From positions 1 through 25,113 of the forward strand of contig CAYNEO010000050.1 in the NCBI GenBank assembly GCA_964396245.1: 25,113 nt of DNA, in the 5' to 3' direction. This document shows positions 8,093-15,840 of the stretch, one piece after another. Both the position numbers and the translations under genes were made by a program. This DNA is from CAYNEO01 sp964396245 (GTDB lineage: Bacteria > Zixibacteria > MSB-5A5 > GN15 > FEB-12). The notes below the pieces were generated by a model that was not told where the DNA came from, made no database searches, and worked only from the letters and a program-made list of their open reading frames with translations. Position 1 is the first letter of the stretch, and the number at the start of each line of letters is the position of its first letter.

Positions 8093-8806
8093 GTCGGGGT
8101 ATCTAAGGAACGGTTTATGAGCAGTAACTAATTAAACTATTATACTCTCAAGTACCAAGCAAGAGGATTCAGTTCTTGCCAGTTAAACAATTGACTCACT
8201 GCACAGTACCATAATGGGACGGGTTATTTGCGAACGCAAGCATCAGATGACCCGGACATTGAATCCCCGGAATATTCCACAGAAGCGAGTCTTCCCTTAT
8301 ATGTTTCGAGAAGGTCCGCATAGCAGAGTCTCCGTTTGTGGACCAAGAAGACGAGACGCCGTCGCATATTAGCGCATCTACCGAAGTAGAGCCTAGCCTT
8401 CATCTACGTTTTCCTCACTTCTCTAATCGGTATTGTTCTTTTGATGCTTTAGCAGAAAAGAGTCAATCCGCGAAAAACACACCAAATCTTCTTGCTGATC
8501 ATATGGCACCATATCACTTGCACTAAAACCACAGGGTTTCTCGCGTTAACCTCGTATCCCACAGGGGATAGCAGTCGAATTCGGGACCAATGGCTGCGGG
8601 GGCTTATGTCGCGGTGATTATGCATTAAACTAACTATTTGCTGAAACAATATGCAATCAACGAACGGATTGTATCTTGAATGCGGAGAAATGTCAAGGCC
8701 TTTTACACCAAAATACAGGTTTGGCGGCTGAAAATTACCGCGTAAGTGATTATTTGGAAGTGGGTTAGTGTGTATGAGCATTATTCTGCAGCTATTGTGA
8801 CAGAAA

Positions 8807-8822
8807 GGGCATTGAATTTGCC
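8807..8822 (+). promoter_or_regulatory. Candidate sigma-54 (-24/-12) promoter of the PEP-CTERM gene
   Basis: The sequence GGGCATTGAATTTGCC has the invariant GG (8808-8809) and GC (8820-8821) separated by exactly 10 nt, with GGCA and TTGC matching the consensus cores TGGCAC and TTGC. Transcription would start near 8833, giving a leader of about 44 nt. Sigma-54 control of PEP-CTERM genes is known in other exosortase-containing bacteria. That precedent raises the plausibility here, but the site is read by eye. Confidence 0.5.
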
Positions 8823-8838
8823 ACATTTAAGACGGGTA

Positions 8839-8860
8839 GTTGTGCCAACGCTTTCACAAC
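8839..8860 (+). promoter_or_regulatory. Inverted repeat in the PEP-CTERM gene leader
   Basis: GTTGTG (8839-8844) and CACAAC (8855-8860) form a 6-bp perfect stem with a 10-nt loop, a few bases after the predicted sigma-54 start site and 10 nt before the GGAG ribosome-binding site. It could be a 5'-end stabilising hairpin or an operator. Confidence 0.3.
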
Positions 8861-8876
8861 CGATCGGATTGGAGCT

Positions 8877-9500
8877 ATGAAGAAGTGCCTTTTGATATCG
8901 TTACTCGCTCTTTCGCCGAGTCTAGTCTGCGCCCTGCCGCTGAGCTACTTCAACATACAACGAGCCTATTTAGAGAAGCTGGACCTCGACAGTTACCGCC
9001 TGAGGGTGCTGGCTGACTGGGGAGGGGATCAATGGGTGGGCCAGTACGGCTATCTGGTTGGCAACCCCAGCTACAGCCCGGAGCTCAATTACCTCAGGAT
9101 TGGACCGGTGCTGGGAACGTCGCAGTACAATCCCACTCACAATTCAGGGGAGTGGGGACTCGGATACAACTCTCCGGGGGAATGGTACGGCGGCAACCGT
9201 TCCGGATGGGCCTACGGGCTGGGTCTCAACGAGCACGAGAGTCTCGGGGAAAATTACTGGTTCGGGTACGATTTTGACTGGACAGGGCCGACCGATCCGC
9301 CGCTCTGGCTGTCATACGACGCGCGGATCGAATGGGGCGGCTGGGTAGGGTACGAATACGGTTACACCGAGAACTACCTGGAAACGCATTCCGGAACCTT
9401 CGCTGTTGAGGTCATTCCCGAACCGGCAACATTGCTGCTGGTCGGACTCGGACTGACCGGCCTCTTTTTCGTCAGATATCGCGCACACCGTCAGCACTGA
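8877..9500 (+). CDS. PEP-CTERM sorting-domain protein, Gly/Tyr/Trp-rich
   Basis: A 207-residue exported protein. Signal peptide about 1-19 (cleavage near 'LVCA-LP'). The mature region (20-178) is rich in Gly, Tyr and Trp, with blocks such as 'GLGYNSPGEWYGGNRSGW' and 'EWGGWVGYEYGY'. The C-terminus is a textbook PEP-CTERM signal: 'PEP' at 181-183, a hydrophobic helix (about 184-200) and a short basic tail 'RYRAHRQH'. Such proteins are cut by an exosortase in the membrane and released or attached to the outer surface, usually in EPS-producing bacteria. No exosortase is in the window. The ribosome-binding site GGAG (8871-8874) is only 2 nt from the ATG, which is tight. The mature sequence matches no family I recognise; a structural or adhesive matrix role is inferred from composition and neighbours. 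Confidence 0.85.
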   Translation: MKKCLLISLLALSPSLVCALPLSYFNIQRAYLEKLDLDSYRLRVLADWGGDQWVGQYGYLVGNPSYSPELNYLRIGPVLGTSQYNPTHNSGEWGLGYNSPGEWYGGNRSGWAYGLGLNEHESLGENYWFGYDFDWTGPTDPPLWLSYDARIEWGGWVGYEYGYTENYLETHSGTFAVEVIPEPATLLLVGLGLTGLFFVRYRAHRQH

Positions 9501-9901
9501 CCGCGAGCAGAGCCGACCCCGCATTCCTCCAGCTTATCACCCGGTGAGAGAGGCTGCCAGCGCGGCCGTTTGACTTGACATGCCCGGAGCTGCACCCTTG
9601 AACGGGGGACGTCCGAAGCGTTTTTTCCACAAAAAAGTACTTTCATCCTCTCGCTAGTCTCCGTTATACTAGTACAGGGTGCACAGTCCCGGGTCGTGTT
9701 ACCTGACGAGCCGGCTGTCACCGTTGAGATCGGTGTCAGCTTTCAGTTCAGGTACTTTCGGGGAGGATTACATATCATGGAGTATGAACCATAACCGGGT
9801 TATTGCTGTGCGAGTTGATTGGCCGTCCCGATAAATGAACGTGATCAGGACAACACGTGACTTCTCCTGATCGGTAGTTTCTAGTTCCTGAAGACCGCAA
9901 T
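9501..9901. other. 401-bp intergenic region before the first GT2 gene
   Basis: This region contains a possible -10 box TATACT (9665-9670) without a good -35, a purine-rich GGGGAGGA (9760-9767) followed by a five-codon ORF (ATG 9777, stop 9792-9794), and an 8-bp inverted repeat (9843-9872) about 30 nt before the GT2 start. No clear terminator for the PEP-CTERM gene is visible. Confidence 0.4.
9843..9872 (+). promoter_or_regulatory. Inverted repeat upstream of the GT2 gene
   Basis: GATCAGGA (9843-9850) and TCCTGATC (9865-9872) are perfect 8-bp arms around a 14-nt loop that contains the palindrome CACGTG. The repeat ends 29 nt before the GT2 start codon. There is no T-run, so an operator or leader hairpin is more likely than a terminator. 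Confidence 0.4.
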
Positions 9902-11059
9902 ATGGCAAGAATCGTATGTATCTTCCTGCTGGCTATCCCGTTAGTGACATATCTGGGATATCCCGTGCTTCTGTGGATCCTGAGGCCGCTTCGCAAGTCT
10001 TCCCTGCGCCGGCAGACGGGCTCACAGACGACTGATCTGCCCAGCGTAAGTCTGGTGATTGCCGCATATAATGAGGAGTCACTCATCGCCGGCAAGCTGG
10101 AAAACAGTATCACTCTCGACTGCCCGGGTGAACTGCTCCAGATCATCGTGGTCTCGGATTGCTCCGTCGACAGGACTGACGAGATCGTGGAGAGCTTCCA
10201 TTCATTCGGCGTGAAACTGGTTCGCTGCCCAACCCGTCGCGGGAAGACCGGGGCACAAAATGCGGCTCTATCCCAGGCAACCGGCGACATCATCGTATAC
10301 AGCGACGCGGATTTTCACCTTGACAAAAACGCGATCAATATAATGGTCAGGAACTTCGTGGACCCTGGCGTTGGATGCGTGGGCGGCAAAATAACATATA
10401 CTTCCAACGATCAGACTGAACTGGTGGAAGAAAAAAAGATCTATGAGGCGGTCGATCAGTATGTCAAGAAGCTGGAGTCGGATGTAGGCGCCTGTATCGG
10501 CGTTGACGGAGCGATCTATGCTATCAGAAGAGAGCTGGCGCGTGAAATGCCGGAGCACCTGACCACCGATTTCGCCATTCCCCTCGATGTGATACGGCAG
10601 GGGTATCGAGTCGTCTACGATGAAAACGCTGTTGCCGTCGGGACCGTTGCCCGTTCCATGAAGCACGAATTCCGGCGCAAGATCCGCACTGTCAGGGCGG
10701 GTGCAGTCGTCCTGTACGAATACGCCTACCTGTTGAATCCATTTCGATACGGGCTTATCTCCGTCTCGCTGCTTTTCCACAAGCTTTTTCGGTGGACGGG
10801 TATCATCCCGATGAGCGCCCTGTTGGTCTTTTCGTTCCTCGGCCGGACCTATAGCCACTTCTGCTTTGATACATTCTTCGCCATAGCGTTTATCCTTGTC
10901 CTGGCCGCGATCGGATATATTATACGAAAAAGCCGACCGGTGCGTCTGTTTACCGTTCCTTTTCTCTTCATAGCCACGAGCTTTGCGGCCGCACTCGGGC
11001 TCGTTGAGTTTGCCCGTGGAAGGAAGTCCGAACAGTGGGCGGTCGACAGGTCCGGATGA
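9902..11059 (+). CDS. Membrane GT2 glycosyltransferase (PgaC/NodC-like), copy 1
   Basis: 385 residues: one N-terminal membrane helix (about 3-27), a GT-A catalytic domain (about 47-270) and C-terminal membrane segments (about 300-314, 321-341, 347-370). Catalytic-domain signatures are 'IAAYNEES' (53-60), 'SDCS' (85-88), the metal-binding 'SDAD' (134-137), the acidic 'TTDF' (221-224) and 'RRKIRTVRAG' (258-267), which stands where processive family members carry Q/RxxRW. Family members transfer sugars from UDP-sugars, often to grow beta-linked amino-sugar polymers such as poly-GlcNAc, across or at the inner membrane. The next gene is a NodB-like protein, a pairing familiar from poly-GlcNAc and Nod-factor loci. 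It is a close paralog of the gene at 13468-14607. The start ATG has only a weak ribosome-binding site. Confidence 0.85.
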   Translation: MARIVCIFLLAIPLVTYLGYPVLLWILRPLRKSSLRRQTGSQTTDLPSVSLVIAAYNEESLIAGKLENSITLDCPGELLQIIVVSDCSVDRTDEIVESFHSFGVKLVRCPTRRGKTGAQNAALSQATGDIIVYSDADFHLDKNAINIMVRNFVDPGVGCVGGKITYTSNDQTELVEEKKIYEAVDQYVKKLESDVGACIGVDGAIYAIRRELAREMPEHLTTDFAIPLDVIRQGYRVVYDENAVAVGTVARSMKHEFRRKIRTVRAGAVVLYEYAYLLNPFRYGLISVSLLFHKLFRWTGIIPMSALLVFSFLGRTYSHFCFDTFFAIAFILVLAAIGYIIRKSRPVRLFTVPFLFIATSFAAALGLVEFARGRKSEQWAVDRSG

Positions 11060-11211
11060 CCCGTATTCGTCGCTGCTCCCGGGCCCGCTCGGCCATAGAA
11101 AGCTTGATGTTCAGAAATTATCGGGGCATATTCTCTGTGTGCATATATGTCAAGATCACCAGCGGAGAAAATACATCTGTCTGCCGAACGTGAGCCATTC
11201 GGGTAATATTC

Positions 11212-12150
11212 ATGAGTCCCCGTAACTATCCCCGCCTGACGTTCCCTGATGGGAAAAAGTTCGCGTTTACGATCATCGATGACACCGACGGCGCGACGGT
11301 TGATAATGTCAAACCTGTATATGACCTTCTGCATGAACTGGGCATGCGCACCACCAAGACGGTCTGGGTATTGCCCACCAATGATCCCGAGCAACCGTTC
11401 AACCGGGGACAGACTCTTCAGGACTCCGAATATGTTGCTTTCCTCAAGTCCCTCAAAGAGAATGGCTTTGAACTTGCGTCTCACGGTGCAAGAGGAGGTT
11501 CTTCGAGAAGGCAGGAAGTCCTCGACTCGTTTCTCAAGTTCGAGGAAATGCTGGGATGCTCTCCCCGGATCTTCGTGAATCATGCCTGGAACAAAGATAA
11601 CCTCTACTGGGGAATACACAAGCTCGATTTCTGGGTGAATCGGCTGCTTTACAGGATCCTCGACGCAGGGGTGGACTCTTTCGGACAGATCCCCGACTCA
11701 CCGTATTTCTGGGGCGACTATGCCAGGGAGCATATCGCGTACGTCCCCAAATTCAGCTTTCCTGAAATCAATATTTTGAAAACCAATTCCCGCATTCCAT
11801 ACTATGACCCGCGCCGCCCATTGGTCAACGCCTGGTTTCAGACGGCACATGGAGAAGACGTCGAGAGCTTCAACGAACTTCTTGCAAAAGACAATCTCGA
11901 CGCCCTCGAATCGGAGGGAGGCGTCTGCATCGTGTACACACACCTCGCCTACGGCTTCTGTGAGAACGGCCGGCTGAATGCTGTCACCAGAGAGAGGCTC
12001 ACCGATCTGTCCGGGCGCAACGGCTGGTTTGTCCCTGCATCGGACATCCTCGATTTCCTTCGATCCGGGACCGGCAAAATGAATATACTGCCATGGAGAA
12101 AACGCGTGGCGATTGAACTGCGCTGGATTCTTGCGAGATTGCACCGCTGA
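11212..12150 (+). CDS. Divergent NodB-like (polysaccharide deacetylase fold) protein
   Basis: 312 residues, no signal peptide. Residues 18-27 ('AFTIIDDTDG') correspond to the first NodB motif, with the metal-binding Asp kept, and 'ELASHGARGG' (87-96) sits where the second motif belongs. The usual H-x3/4-H is reduced to one His, with Arg/Ser at the second place. 'VNHAWN' (122-127) and 'VYTHLAYGF' (241-249) could supply other metal or catalytic residues. Known members remove N-acetyl groups from GlcNAc or related polymers. This one could be a variant deacetylase, an inactive binding form, or an enzyme for a different amide. It is 152 nt after a GT2 gene on the same strand and converges on the ATP-grasp gene at 12209. 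The ribosome-binding site (GGGTAA) is poor and partly inside a small CCGAA/TTCGG hairpin (11184-11202). Confidence 0.6.
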   Translation: MSPRNYPRLTFPDGKKFAFTIIDDTDGATVDNVKPVYDLLHELGMRTTKTVWVLPTNDPEQPFNRGQTLQDSEYVAFLKSLKENGFELASHGARGGSSRRQEVLDSFLKFEEMLGCSPRIFVNHAWNKDNLYWGIHKLDFWVNRLLYRILDAGVDSFGQIPDSPYFWGDYAREHIAYVPKFSFPEINILKTNSRIPYYDPRRPLVNAWFQTAHGEDVESFNELLAKDNLDALESEGGVCIVYTHLAYGFCENGRLNAVTRERLTDLSGRNGWFVPASDILDFLRSGTGKMNILPWRKRVAIELRWILARLHR

Positions 12151-12208
12151 TGATGCCAATCACCGGAGCAAAGTTGATACGCTCCGTACCGCGAACGTTT
12201 TCGGCGCG

Positions 12209-13471
12209 TCACACCTGATACTGCCTCTGACGCTTGTGATCAGTCGATGAAGCCGCGCGTTTCTGTCGCATCCGGTTGACGAAGTATTTCTTAAGCTTGA
12301 GAAAGAAACTCAGGCCGGAGAAAAAGAACGGCTTCCTGTCATCAGGAGCGTAAACCGCCCAGACTTTTGGCCGCAGCCACGTGAGTACCCACTGTCTGAC
12401 GCGCAACTGCCCTCTTGTCAGGTGGCGGACCGCCGACAGCAAGTCCTTCGAAGCATATATCCAGGTTCTCCCCTCGCCCTGGATTTCTTCGCCACCAAGG
12501 GGAAAGCCTACAATGTCCCTGTACGCTACATACGGAATGTTCAAACCGCAGCCTTCAGCAACCGAAAACCATCGGCCGATCCGCGGATTAATTTCGATCA
12601 TTTTTATCGCCCCGTCCCTTTCATCCAGTTTAAATTCAACGTCGCAAACGCCGTGAAAATTGACTTTTGCCAGAAACGAAACTGCTGCCTCTCTAACCGA
12701 GTCATTGGGTTCCGGACTCACCATGGCCGCCGTGCCGAAATCCGGCGGGAACTGGCGCACCTTCCTGCCGGTGAACCTCGAATGGGCAACACTCTCCCGA
12801 TCAAAATATGCGGCAAAGAGTAATATGCGGTCCTCCGGGCCAGGAATGATCTCCTGTACCATCACGTTCGCTGCGAGATCATTTGCGCTGAGTAGTTCGT
12901 ATTTGTCGAGAAGATCGCCAGGATCCGTGATAACGAAGGCCTTGATACCCTTGTAAACTTCATCCCAGACATGAGTACATATCGGTTTCACTATGCAGGG
13001 ATAGCTCATTTGATCGGCTGCGTTCCGCCAGTCGGATTCGTTTTCCGGAAACTCGGTTATGGGAATCGGTACATTCAACGACGAACACAGACCGTAGAAT
13101 TTCTTCTTGTCGAGAAATGTCTCGCAGACATCCTGGTCCAGCCGATAAAAGAGAAAATGTTCTCTCAGCTGATCGGCGTTCCGACCGACGAAATCGAGAT
13201 ACACATCACTCGTAGGAAACAGCACCGGTTTGTGTGGCCGATTCTCGGCCCACCGCACCAATGAAGACAGCAAACGCTCATCATCCGCGGGGGACCGAAA
13301 TGTTCCCAGCGCCCTCGCATACCTCGAGAAAAAACCCTGAGCATAGGGCACCGGGTCAATCACCCAAACGGGTATGCCATGGCGGCCAAGGTTCCTTATT
13401 GCCGCCAAACCCGTCGGGCAACCGCCCATGACCAGGGCCTCGTTCAGGCCGGATTTATCTGCGTTAATCAT
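12209..13471 (-). CDS. ATP-grasp carboxylate-amine ligase, complete copy
   Basis: 420 residues. An N-terminal Rossmann-like pre-ATP-grasp domain (about 10-110, 'ALVMGGCPTGLAAIRNLGRHG') is followed by the ATP-grasp fold (about 115-325), with 'CIVKPI' (159-164), 'VQEIIPGPED' (205-214), 'GVCDVEFK' (274-281) and 'EINPR' (293-297), and a basic C-terminal tail. The architecture is that of enzymes that activate a carboxylate with ATP and join it to an amine. It is paralogous to the partial gene at the left edge but keeps the standard EINPR. The start ATG overlaps the TGA of the upstream GT2 gene (ATGA, 13468-13471), implying translational coupling. That tight link to a glycosyltransferase suggests the ligase modifies the sugar product or its precursor (inference); the substrate cannot be read from sequence. 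Confidence 0.85.
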   Translation of the reverse strand: MINADKSGLNEALVMGGCPTGLAAIRNLGRHGIPVWVIDPVPYAQGFFSRYARALGTFRSPADDERLLSSLVRWAENRPHKPVLFPTSDVYLDFVGRNADQLREHFLFYRLDQDVCETFLDKKKFYGLCSSLNVPIPITEFPENESDWRNAADQMSYPCIVKPICTHVWDEVYKGIKAFVITDPGDLLDKYELLSANDLAANVMVQEIIPGPEDRILLFAAYFDRESVAHSRFTGRKVRQFPPDFGTAAMVSPEPNDSVREAAVSFLAKVNFHGVCDVEFKLDERDGAIKMIEINPRIGRWFSVAEGCGLNIPYVAYRDIVGFPLGGEEIQGEGRTWIYASKDLLSAVRHLTRGQLRVRQWVLTWLRPKVWAVYAPDDRKPFFFSGLSFFLKLKKYFVNRMRQKRAASSTDHKRQRQYQV

Positions 13472-14607
13472 CTCTTAACATCCCAGACCTCGGACCGCCT
13501 GCCTCGAAGGAACAGCACCAGGCCCCATAGAGCCGAAATGCTGGTCATACAGAAGAAGAACGGAACAGTGAGGATTTTTAGTGGAAATGTTCGTCTGATC
13601 AGGCCACCCGCCAGCGCCAGAACATAGAATATCAGCTGCGCCCAGAAGAGCAGCCGATAACCCACATTGTGGGACGACAGGAAATAGGTCACGAGCAACA
13701 ACAAGACCAAAAAGAAAGGCGTCATCCATCGCAGCACCTTGTGGAATATCAAGAACCACGCCGCCCAGCCAAATTTGAACGGGTTGAGCAGTCTTCGCGC
13801 GGCATAGAGCGCCGTTGCCCCGGCACGCACGGTTCTGATTTTGCGTCTGAATTCGACGTATGATGATGACGGTATTTCTTCATACACCACAGCGTCACCT
13901 TCAAATACAACACGATATCCCTGTACGATTACGTCGAGCGGCACCATGAAGTCGGTCGTCAGACTTTCCGGAATGGGGCGAGCCAGTTCCTTTCGAATGG
14001 CGTATATCGCACCGTCAAGGCCAATGCATGAATAGATGTCTGACTCCAATTTCTTGATATACTGATCGACTCGCTCATAGAGGCCCTTTTCACTTACCAG
14101 CTCTCTCTGGGTATCGCTTACGTAGACCAGCCGACCGCCGACACATCCGACGTCAGGATCGGCGAAGTTCGCGACAAGCTTCCTAATCGCGTCCGGCGAA
14201 TACATCGTATTCGCGTCCGAGAATACCAGTATGTCACCCTTCGCACATCTGAGACTCTCGTTCTGTGCACCCGTCTTCCCTCTCCTGGAAGAGGCCCGAA
14301 CAAGCTTGATCCCGCGGGATGCATACCGGGAAACGATCTCGTCGGTTCCGTCCGTAGAACAGTCGGAGGCTACTATTATCTCGAAAGACTCGGACGGGTA
14401 GTCTATCTCGAGAGTGTTGAGCAACTTCTCTTCAATGACACTCTCTTCGTTATAGGCCGCGGTAATGAATGTCACTGGCGGCAGAATGTCAGATTTTTTG
14501 ACCTGACGCCGCGAGAATAACCGACCGATCAAAAGGACTATGAAGTAGCCGGGGAAGGCCATGAACAGCAGGGCAAGTATTACGAGCAGGATGATTACCA
14601 CAGTCAT
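13468..14607 (-). CDS. Membrane GT2 glycosyltransferase, copy 2
   Basis: 379 residues with the same plan as the GT2 at 9902: N-terminal helix (about 3-28), GT-A domain (about 43-265), three C-terminal membrane segments (about 296-311, 317-337, 345-367). Motifs are 'TAAYNEES' (49-56), 'SDCS' (81-84), 'SDAN' (130-133, Asn for the second Asp), 'TTDF' (217-220) and 'RRKIRTVRAG' (254-263). By eye more than half of the catalytic domain is identical to copy 1, including 'RRGKTGAQN' and the segment 'KKLESD'. The loss of the second Asp in the DxD is common in relatives and need not mean inactivity. The annotated ATG is only 1 nt after GAGG; a GTG two codons on (14601) has a better 7-nt spacing and may be the true start. 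It overlaps the ATP-grasp gene by 4 nt and follows wecB after 69 nt. Confidence 0.85.
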   Translation of the reverse strand: MTVVIILLVILALLFMAFPGYFIVLLIGRLFSRRQVKKSDILPPVTFITAAYNEESVIEEKLLNTLEIDYPSESFEIIVASDCSTDGTDEIVSRYASRGIKLVRASSRRGKTGAQNESLRCAKGDILVFSDANTMYSPDAIRKLVANFADPDVGCVGGRLVYVSDTQRELVSEKGLYERVDQYIKKLESDIYSCIGLDGAIYAIRKELARPIPESLTTDFMVPLDVIVQGYRVVFEGDAVVYEEIPSSSYVEFRRKIRTVRAGATALYAARRLLNPFKFGWAAWFLIFHKVLRWMTPFFLVLLLLVTYFLSSHNVGYRLLFWAQLIFYVLALAGGLIRRTFPLKILTVPFFFCMTSISALWGLVLFLRGRRSEVWDVKR

Positions 14608-14676
14608 TCCTCTATAATAACTGGAGGTTCAGAAAGATTTCTTCCGCAAACATATGATTCAAAATAGCCGCCGTTT

Positions 14677-15828
14677 CTATTTGAACATAGGTACATCGTC
14701 GACCGCTCCGTCGTTAAAATACTTTGAGATCACGTTCACGATCCGCTTCGCCGCCAGTCCGTCGCCAAACGGGTTTTTGCCTCCACGCATCGATTCGTAG
14801 AGTTTGTCATCGAGGAGAATTCTCTCGACCGTACTGACAATCTTCTTGGTATCGGTACCCACCAGCTTGCCAAACCCGGATTCGAGAATTTCCGGGCGTT
14901 CGGTATGGTCACGCATGATTAGCACCGGTTTCTTCAGGGTCGGAGCCTCTTCCTGAATGCCGCCGGAGTCAGTGAGGAGAAGGGTGGACGAGGCCATGAC
15001 GCGAATCAGCTCGGTGTATGCCATCGGTTCACACAGCAGTATGGATTGGTTGCGAGTCAGCATGCTGTTGACAGTTTCCCGTACAGCCGGGTTTGGGTGA
15101 ACGGGGAAGATCACCACGACGTCATCCAACCGCGATGTTATGGTATTGAGAGCGCGACAGATGTTCTCAAGTGGCTTACCGTGGTTCTCACGCCGGTGAG
15201 CGGTCACTACTATTGTCTTCTTGCCGGGAAACTGAAACTTACGGTCAACCTCTGTCGACCTGTCGTCGGCAAGCAGAAACTGAAGAGCATCCACAACCGT
15301 ATTCCCGGTGACGAAAATCGTGTCGGCGTCAATTCTCTCGGATAAAAGATTATCCCGGGCGAGAGTGGTCGGCGCAAAATTAAAGGTAGTGAGCCTGCTT
15401 ATGAGCTGCCGGTTCATTTCCTCCGGATAGGGTGACAGGGGATCGTAGGTTCTCAAACCCGCCTCGACGTGTCCAACTGGTACTTTGTGGTAGAACGCGA
15501 CCAAGGCGCACATAAAGGCACTGGTCGTATCCCCCTGAACGAGCACGACGCCAGGATCGGTCTTGCTGAACAGCCAATCCAACTGCTTCGCCAGCTCGGA
15601 AGTCATATAAGACAAGCTCTGGGCCGGTTTCATGATATTCAGATCGATATCGCTGGTTATGCCGAAGTCGGCAAACAGCTGATCCACCATCTCCCTGTGC
15701 TGGCCAGTGGCCAGCACATGACATTCCGTGTCCGGGATCATGGCAAACTGACGGATAACCGGGGACATTTTGATAACCTCGGGACGCGTACCGACTATGC
15801 ACGTTACCCTTATTCGATCTCTTGCCAC
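14677..15828 (-). CDS. wecB: UDP-N-acetylglucosamine 2-epimerase (non-hydrolysing)
   Basis: Interconverts UDP-GlcNAc and UDP-ManNAc in the cytoplasm, supplying ManNAc or ManNAcA units for surface polysaccharides. From the GTG start the protein is 383 residues, the family's usual size. All key motifs are present: 'GTRPE' (13-17), 'GDTTS' (99-103), 'HVEAGLRT' (120-127), 'EEMNRQ' (136-141), 'AHRREN' (210-215), 'HPN' (244-246), 'DSGGIQEEA' (287-295) and 'TERPE' (309-313). An ATG 63 nt upstream would add a 21-residue Arg-rich tail with no counterpart in the family. The GTG at 15828 has AGAGGAG 5 nt before it and is preferred. It lies between a GT4 gene (106 nt upstream) and the second GT2 gene in the minus-strand run. 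No dehydrogenase of the WecC type is in the window, so the direct product is probably used as ManNAc or the partner lies elsewhere. Confidence 0.95.
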   Translation of the reverse strand: MARDRIRVTCIVGTRPEVIKMSPVIRQFAMIPDTECHVLATGQHREMVDQLFADFGITSDIDLNIMKPAQSLSYMTSELAKQLDWLFSKTDPGVVLVQGDTTSAFMCALVAFYHKVPVGHVEAGLRTYDPLSPYPEEMNRQLISRLTTFNFAPTTLARDNLLSERIDADTIFVTGNTVVDALQFLLADDRSTEVDRKFQFPGKKTIVVTAHRRENHGKPLENICRALNTITSRLDDVVVIFPVHPNPAVRETVNSMLTRNQSILLCEPMAYTELIRVMASSTLLLTDSGGIQEEAPTLKKPVLIMRDHTERPEILESGFGKLVGTDTKKIVSTVERILLDDKLYESMRGGKNPFGDGLAAKRIVNVISKYFNDGAVDDVPMFK

Positions 15829-15833
15829 CCTGA

Positions 15834-15840
15834 CTCCTCT
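15834..15840 (-). promoter_or_regulatory. Shine-Dalgarno selecting the GTG start of wecB
   Basis: AGAGGAG on the minus strand (15840-15834) lies 5 nt before GTG 15828-15826. The upstream in-frame ATG (15891) has no comparable site, so the shorter protein is favoured. Confidence 0.7.

Larger units (their letters stand above)
8082..8876. other. 795-bp divergent intergenic region
   Basis: This region lies between the minus-strand glycosidase-like gene and the plus-strand PEP-CTERM gene, so it must hold promoters in both directions. On the minus strand a TATAAT (8144-8139) lies about 58 nt before the TTG start, but no -35 box is apparent. On the plus strand there is a sigma-54-like element at 8807-8822. 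The middle (about 8200-8780) shows nothing I can name. A 125-codon minus-strand ORF at 8449-8826 overlaps the promoter and is not protein-like. Confidence 0.5.

Noticed and set aside
8449..8826. 125-codon minus-strand ORF upstream of the PEP-CTERM gene
   Set aside because: It overlaps the candidate sigma-54 promoter, is Cys/His/Asn-scattered without domain character, and has no ribosome-binding site.
9619..9636. TTTTTT-CCAC-AAAAAA inverted repeat as a terminator
   Set aside because: The stem is only A/T pairs with no GC-rich portion, so it is unlikely to act as a rho-independent terminator.
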